From positions 1 to 64,000 of the forward strand of contig JBQCHG010000024.1 in NCBI GenBank assembly GCA_051954935.1: 64,000 bases of DNA, given 5' to 3'. The notes beneath the pieces were generated by a model. That model saw only the letters and a program-made list of their open reading frames with translations, ran no database searches and was not told the origin of the DNA. A program made the position numbers and the translations under genes. This stretch comes from 66-474 sp051954935 (GTDB lineage: Bacteria > Pseudomonadota > Gammaproteobacteria > Xanthomonadales > Rhodanobacteraceae). Shown here in pieces: positions 61,998 through 64,000 of this stretch; position 1 is the first letter of the stretch, and each line of letters starts with the position of its first letter.

Positions 61998-62528
61998 TCA
62001 TCCGCGCGCCCTGCCGCGCTTGCGCGCAGAAGCGACTTTGCCGCCGCGCACCTCGCGCTTGCCGCCGGATTTCTCCAGAAGGCGCACTTCCGCGATCACG
62101 ATCTCGTGCGACAGCGCCTTGCACATGTCGTAGACGGCGAGCGCCGCGACGCTCGCGCCCGTGAGCGCCTCCATCTCCACGCCAGTCTTGTGCGACACCG
62201 CCACTTCGCAGCGGATCGCAAGCTCGGTATCGGAGACGAACTCCGCCGACAACGCGCAGCGCTCGATCATCAGCGGATGACAGAACGGGATCAGCTCGTG
62301 CGTGCGCTTGGCCGCCATGGTCCCCGCGATGATCGCGGTGTCCAGCACCGGGCCTTTCTTGGCGCGCATGCCGCCTTCGCGCAGGACGCGTGCAACTTCC
62401 AGCGGAAAACGCACCAGCGCCTGCGCGGTCGCGCTGCGCGCGGTCACGTCCTTGCCGCCGACGTCCACCATGCGCGGACGATTGGAGGCATCGAGATGTG
62501 TCAAATTTCTGCTTGCGACTTTTCTCAT
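61998..62528 (-). CDS. moaC: Cyclic pyranopterin monophosphate synthase (176 aa)
   Basis: Makes cyclic pyranopterin with MoaA. LTHLDASNRPRMVDVGGK, IPFCHPLMIERC, KTGVEMEALTGASVAALAVYDMCKA are conserved. ATG 62528 (MRKVAS) or the later TTG before THLDAS could be the start. The C-terminal tail is basic. Confidence 0.93.
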   Translation of the reverse strand: MRKVASRNLTHLDASNRPRMVDVGGKDVTARSATAQALVRFPLEVARVLREGGMRAKKGPVLDTAIIAGTMAAKRTHELIPFCHPLMIERCALSAEFVSDTELAIRCEVAVSHKTGVEMEALTGASVAALAVYDMCKALSHEIVIAEVRLLEKSGGKREVRGGKVASARKRGRARG

Positions 62529-62655
62529 ATGCAAATCGTACCCGGTGACCAGGCTCGCACGTCCATGTGCTCGCCAAGTCACTCCGGCCCGCGGCATCAC
62601 GCCCGGGCGTTCGAGCGCGCAGCCGATGCCGCCGGCATCGGCTAAACGCGCACTC

Positions 62656-63681
62656 TCACCCTCCAATGCGATACATCTCAACATGCTCGAGCACGCCCGC
62701 CGCGCGCAGTTCAGCACGGCGTTCGCTGTAGCGGTCGCCACGCAGGCTCCAGATGCCCGCGATGCGTGCGTGCAGGGCCTCATCCGAATCGCCGGCACGC
62801 AGCGGCCCACGCAGGTCGTGTCCGTTGCGCGCGAACAGGCAGGTGTAGAGCTTGCCGTCCGCCGACAATCGCGCACGCGTGCAATCGCCGCAGAACGGTG
62901 CAGTGACAGAACTGATGAATCCGACCTCGCCGGCGCCGTCGGCGAAACGCCAGCGTCGCGCGGTATCGCTTTCCAGTCGGCGCGGCAGCGGTTCCAGCGG
63001 CCAGCACGCGTGGATGCGCGCGCGCAGCTCTTCGCTCGACACGACGCGCTCGGCGCGCCAGCCATTCAGGGTCCCTACGTCCATGTACTCGATGAAGCGG
63101 AGCACGTGCGGCGTCCCGCGGAAGCGTGCGACGAGATCCAGCACGCTTTCCTCATTGACTCCGCGCAGCATCACGCAATTGATCTTCAGCGCGTTGAAAC
63201 CCGCGCGTTCGGCCGCCTCGATCGCCTCCAATACCTGTCCCACCTCGCCGCGCCCGCCGGCCATGCGTCGGTAAATCTGCGGATCGAGGCTGTCCAGGCT
63301 CAAGGTGATGCGATGCAGCCCTGCCTCGCGCAGCGCCTGTGCGAAGCGCGGCAGCAGCACGCCATTGGTGGTGAGCGCGAGATCTTCCACGCCTTCGATA
63401 TGCGCCAGCCGCGAAACCAGCTGCGGCAGGTCGCGGCGCAGTAAGGGCTCGCCACCGGTGAGACGCAGCTTGCGTACGCCAAGCGCGACGAAGATCCGCG
63501 CCAGCCGCTCGATTTCGTCGAACGACAGCCGCTCGCGCGCACGCAGGAAGGCATGGTCGCTCGCGTACTGCTCTTCCGGCATGCAATACGGGCAGCGGAA
63601 ATTGCAGCGGTCTATCACCGAGATGCGAAGGTCCCACAAGGAACGGCCCAGCGCATCGGCCGGCGCCTTCGCCTGCTGCAT
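62656..63681 (-). CDS. moaA: GTP 3',8-cyclase MoaA (341 aa)
   Basis: Radical SAM enzyme. The first [4Fe-4S] cluster is CNFRCPYC (CxxxCxxC), the second in FCGDCTRARLSADGKLYTCLF, and the C terminus ends in Gly-Gly (YRIGG). ATG 63681 (MQQAKAPADAL) follows the upstream gene's stop; ATG 63723 would overlap it. Confidence 0.94.
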   Translation of the reverse strand: MQQAKAPADALGRSLWDLRISVIDRCNFRCPYCMPEEQYASDHAFLRARERLSFDEIERLARIFVALGVRKLRLTGGEPLLRRDLPQLVSRLAHIEGVEDLALTTNGVLLPRFAQALREAGLHRITLSLDSLDPQIYRRMAGGRGEVGQVLEAIEAAERAGFNALKINCVMLRGVNEESVLDLVARFRGTPHVLRFIEYMDVGTLNGWRAERVVSSEELRARIHACWPLEPLPRRLESDTARRWRFADGAGEVGFISSVTAPFCGDCTRARLSADGKLYTCLFARNGHDLRGPLRAGDSDEALHARIAGIWSLRGDRYSERRAELRAAGVLEHVEMYRIGG

Positions 63682-63712
63682 CACCAATGGAATCGAAGCG
63701 CCCAAGATCGCA

Positions 63713-64000
63713 TTATCCCGCATCCGCACGCACGGGATCCGGCGCGTGCAGCGGATAGCGCATGCCGGATTCCGCGACATGGTATCCGCGATGCATCAGT
63801 TCGCGCCCTTCCTCGACGCTGCCGTAGTGATAGATCAGCATGCGTGAACGCAACGCCTTGTCGTATTCGCGCTCCAGATCTTCCAGACCGGTGTGCGAGG
63901 GATTGCCTTGCAGCGTGCAGTCGTGCGCGATCAGGGCGTTGCCGCGCGCGTGCGCGACCAGCATCTCCGGAATCGGCCGGGTATCCCCGGTCCAGACGAG
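63713..64000 (-). CDS. Metallo-beta-lactamase-fold hydrolase, C-terminal part (cut by window edge)
   Basis: The last 95 residues of an RNase Z-like MBL-fold protein: VWTGDTRPIPEML, IAHDCTLQGN, HTGLEDLEREY. TGDTRP is the RNase Z-type motif with the metal-binding Asp. The N-terminal part lies beyond the window, so family membership is provisional. Confidence 0.7.
   Translation of the reverse strand, partial: LVWTGDTRPIPEMLVAHARGNALIAHDCTLQGNPSHTGLEDLEREYDKALRSRMLIYHYGSVEEGRELMHRGYHVAESGMRYPLHAPDPVRADAG

Overview
The window is high-GC chromosomal DNA (roughly two-thirds G+C by eye) from a gammaproteobacterium. It most likely belongs to the Xanthomonadales/Lysobacterales, probably near Rhodanobacteraceae. 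The basis is gene content and order: leucine dehydrogenase plus a liu-type leucine pathway, a Xanthomonas-type PilZ ending a pabB-pabC-mltG-tmk-holB block, a complete fab cluster, YXWGXW-repeat and Slp-type envelope proteins, and a lipidated subtilisin autotransporter. The genus assignment is inference; no rRNA is present. I see no prophage, insertion sequence, CRISPR array or plasmid function. Most genes sit in tight operons with 1-4 nt stop/start overlaps.

Layout. 1-19.1 kb is a branched-chain acyl-CoA catabolic region: a fused acyl-CoA mutase cut by the left edge (icmF), leucine dehydrogenase, isovaleryl-CoA dehydrogenase, acetyl-CoA acetyltransferase, both methylcrotonyl-CoA carboxylase subunits, methylglutaconyl-CoA hydratase and HMG-CoA lyase. 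Together they can take leucine to acetyl-CoA and acetoacetate. Interleaved are a secreted 415-aa unknown, a lipoprotein-autotransporter protease, two small lipoproteins with related leaders, and a divergent iron-uptake-like operon (cupredoxin, FTR1 permease, outer-membrane protein) behind a likely Fur box. 19.2-28.1 kb holds a PAS/PAS/GGDEF/EAL protein, a GNAT enzyme, two coupled lipoproteins, an SDR dehydrogenase, EfpL and two amino-acid permeases. A 352-bp gap at 28.08-28.43 kb holds a promoter-like site and a nested set of helices that I read as a candidate structured RNA.

28.4-32.4 kb carries HiPIP and the methionine-salvage genes mtnB, mtnD and mtnC, with a PH-domain membrane protein and a C13 (legumain-like) peptidase woven in. 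32.4-35.6 kb is hisS coupled to a histidine ammonia-lyase with an internal insertion. tRNA-Pro follows. 35.9-46.5 kb is one long minus-strand block: fabG, acpP, fabF, pabB, pabC, mltG, tmk, holB, a membrane glycosyltransferase, a PIG-L deacetylase and pilZ. An ArsR/SRPBCC/DUF899 cluster (46.6-48.5 kb) separates it from fabD, fabH, rpmF and yceD (48.8-51.8 kb); plsX is missing from its usual place.

51.9-57 kb runs rightwards: a coiled-coil membrane protein, Maf/YceF, then MoxR, DUF58 and a TgpA-type transglutaminase, then Slp. The last segment, mainly minus strand, holds hinT, recR, ybaB, dnaX, the SRP RNA, tRNA-Ser with a nearby copy of its 3' end, the molybdopterin genes moaE, moaD, moaC and moaA, and a metallo-beta-lactamase-fold gene cut by the right edge.

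The themes are branched-chain amino acid breakdown, fatty-acid synthesis, cell-envelope functions and housekeeping. The least explained parts are the 28.2-kb RNA candidate, the extra genes in the mtn and holB-pilZ operons, the inserted HutH and the lipoprotein pairs.
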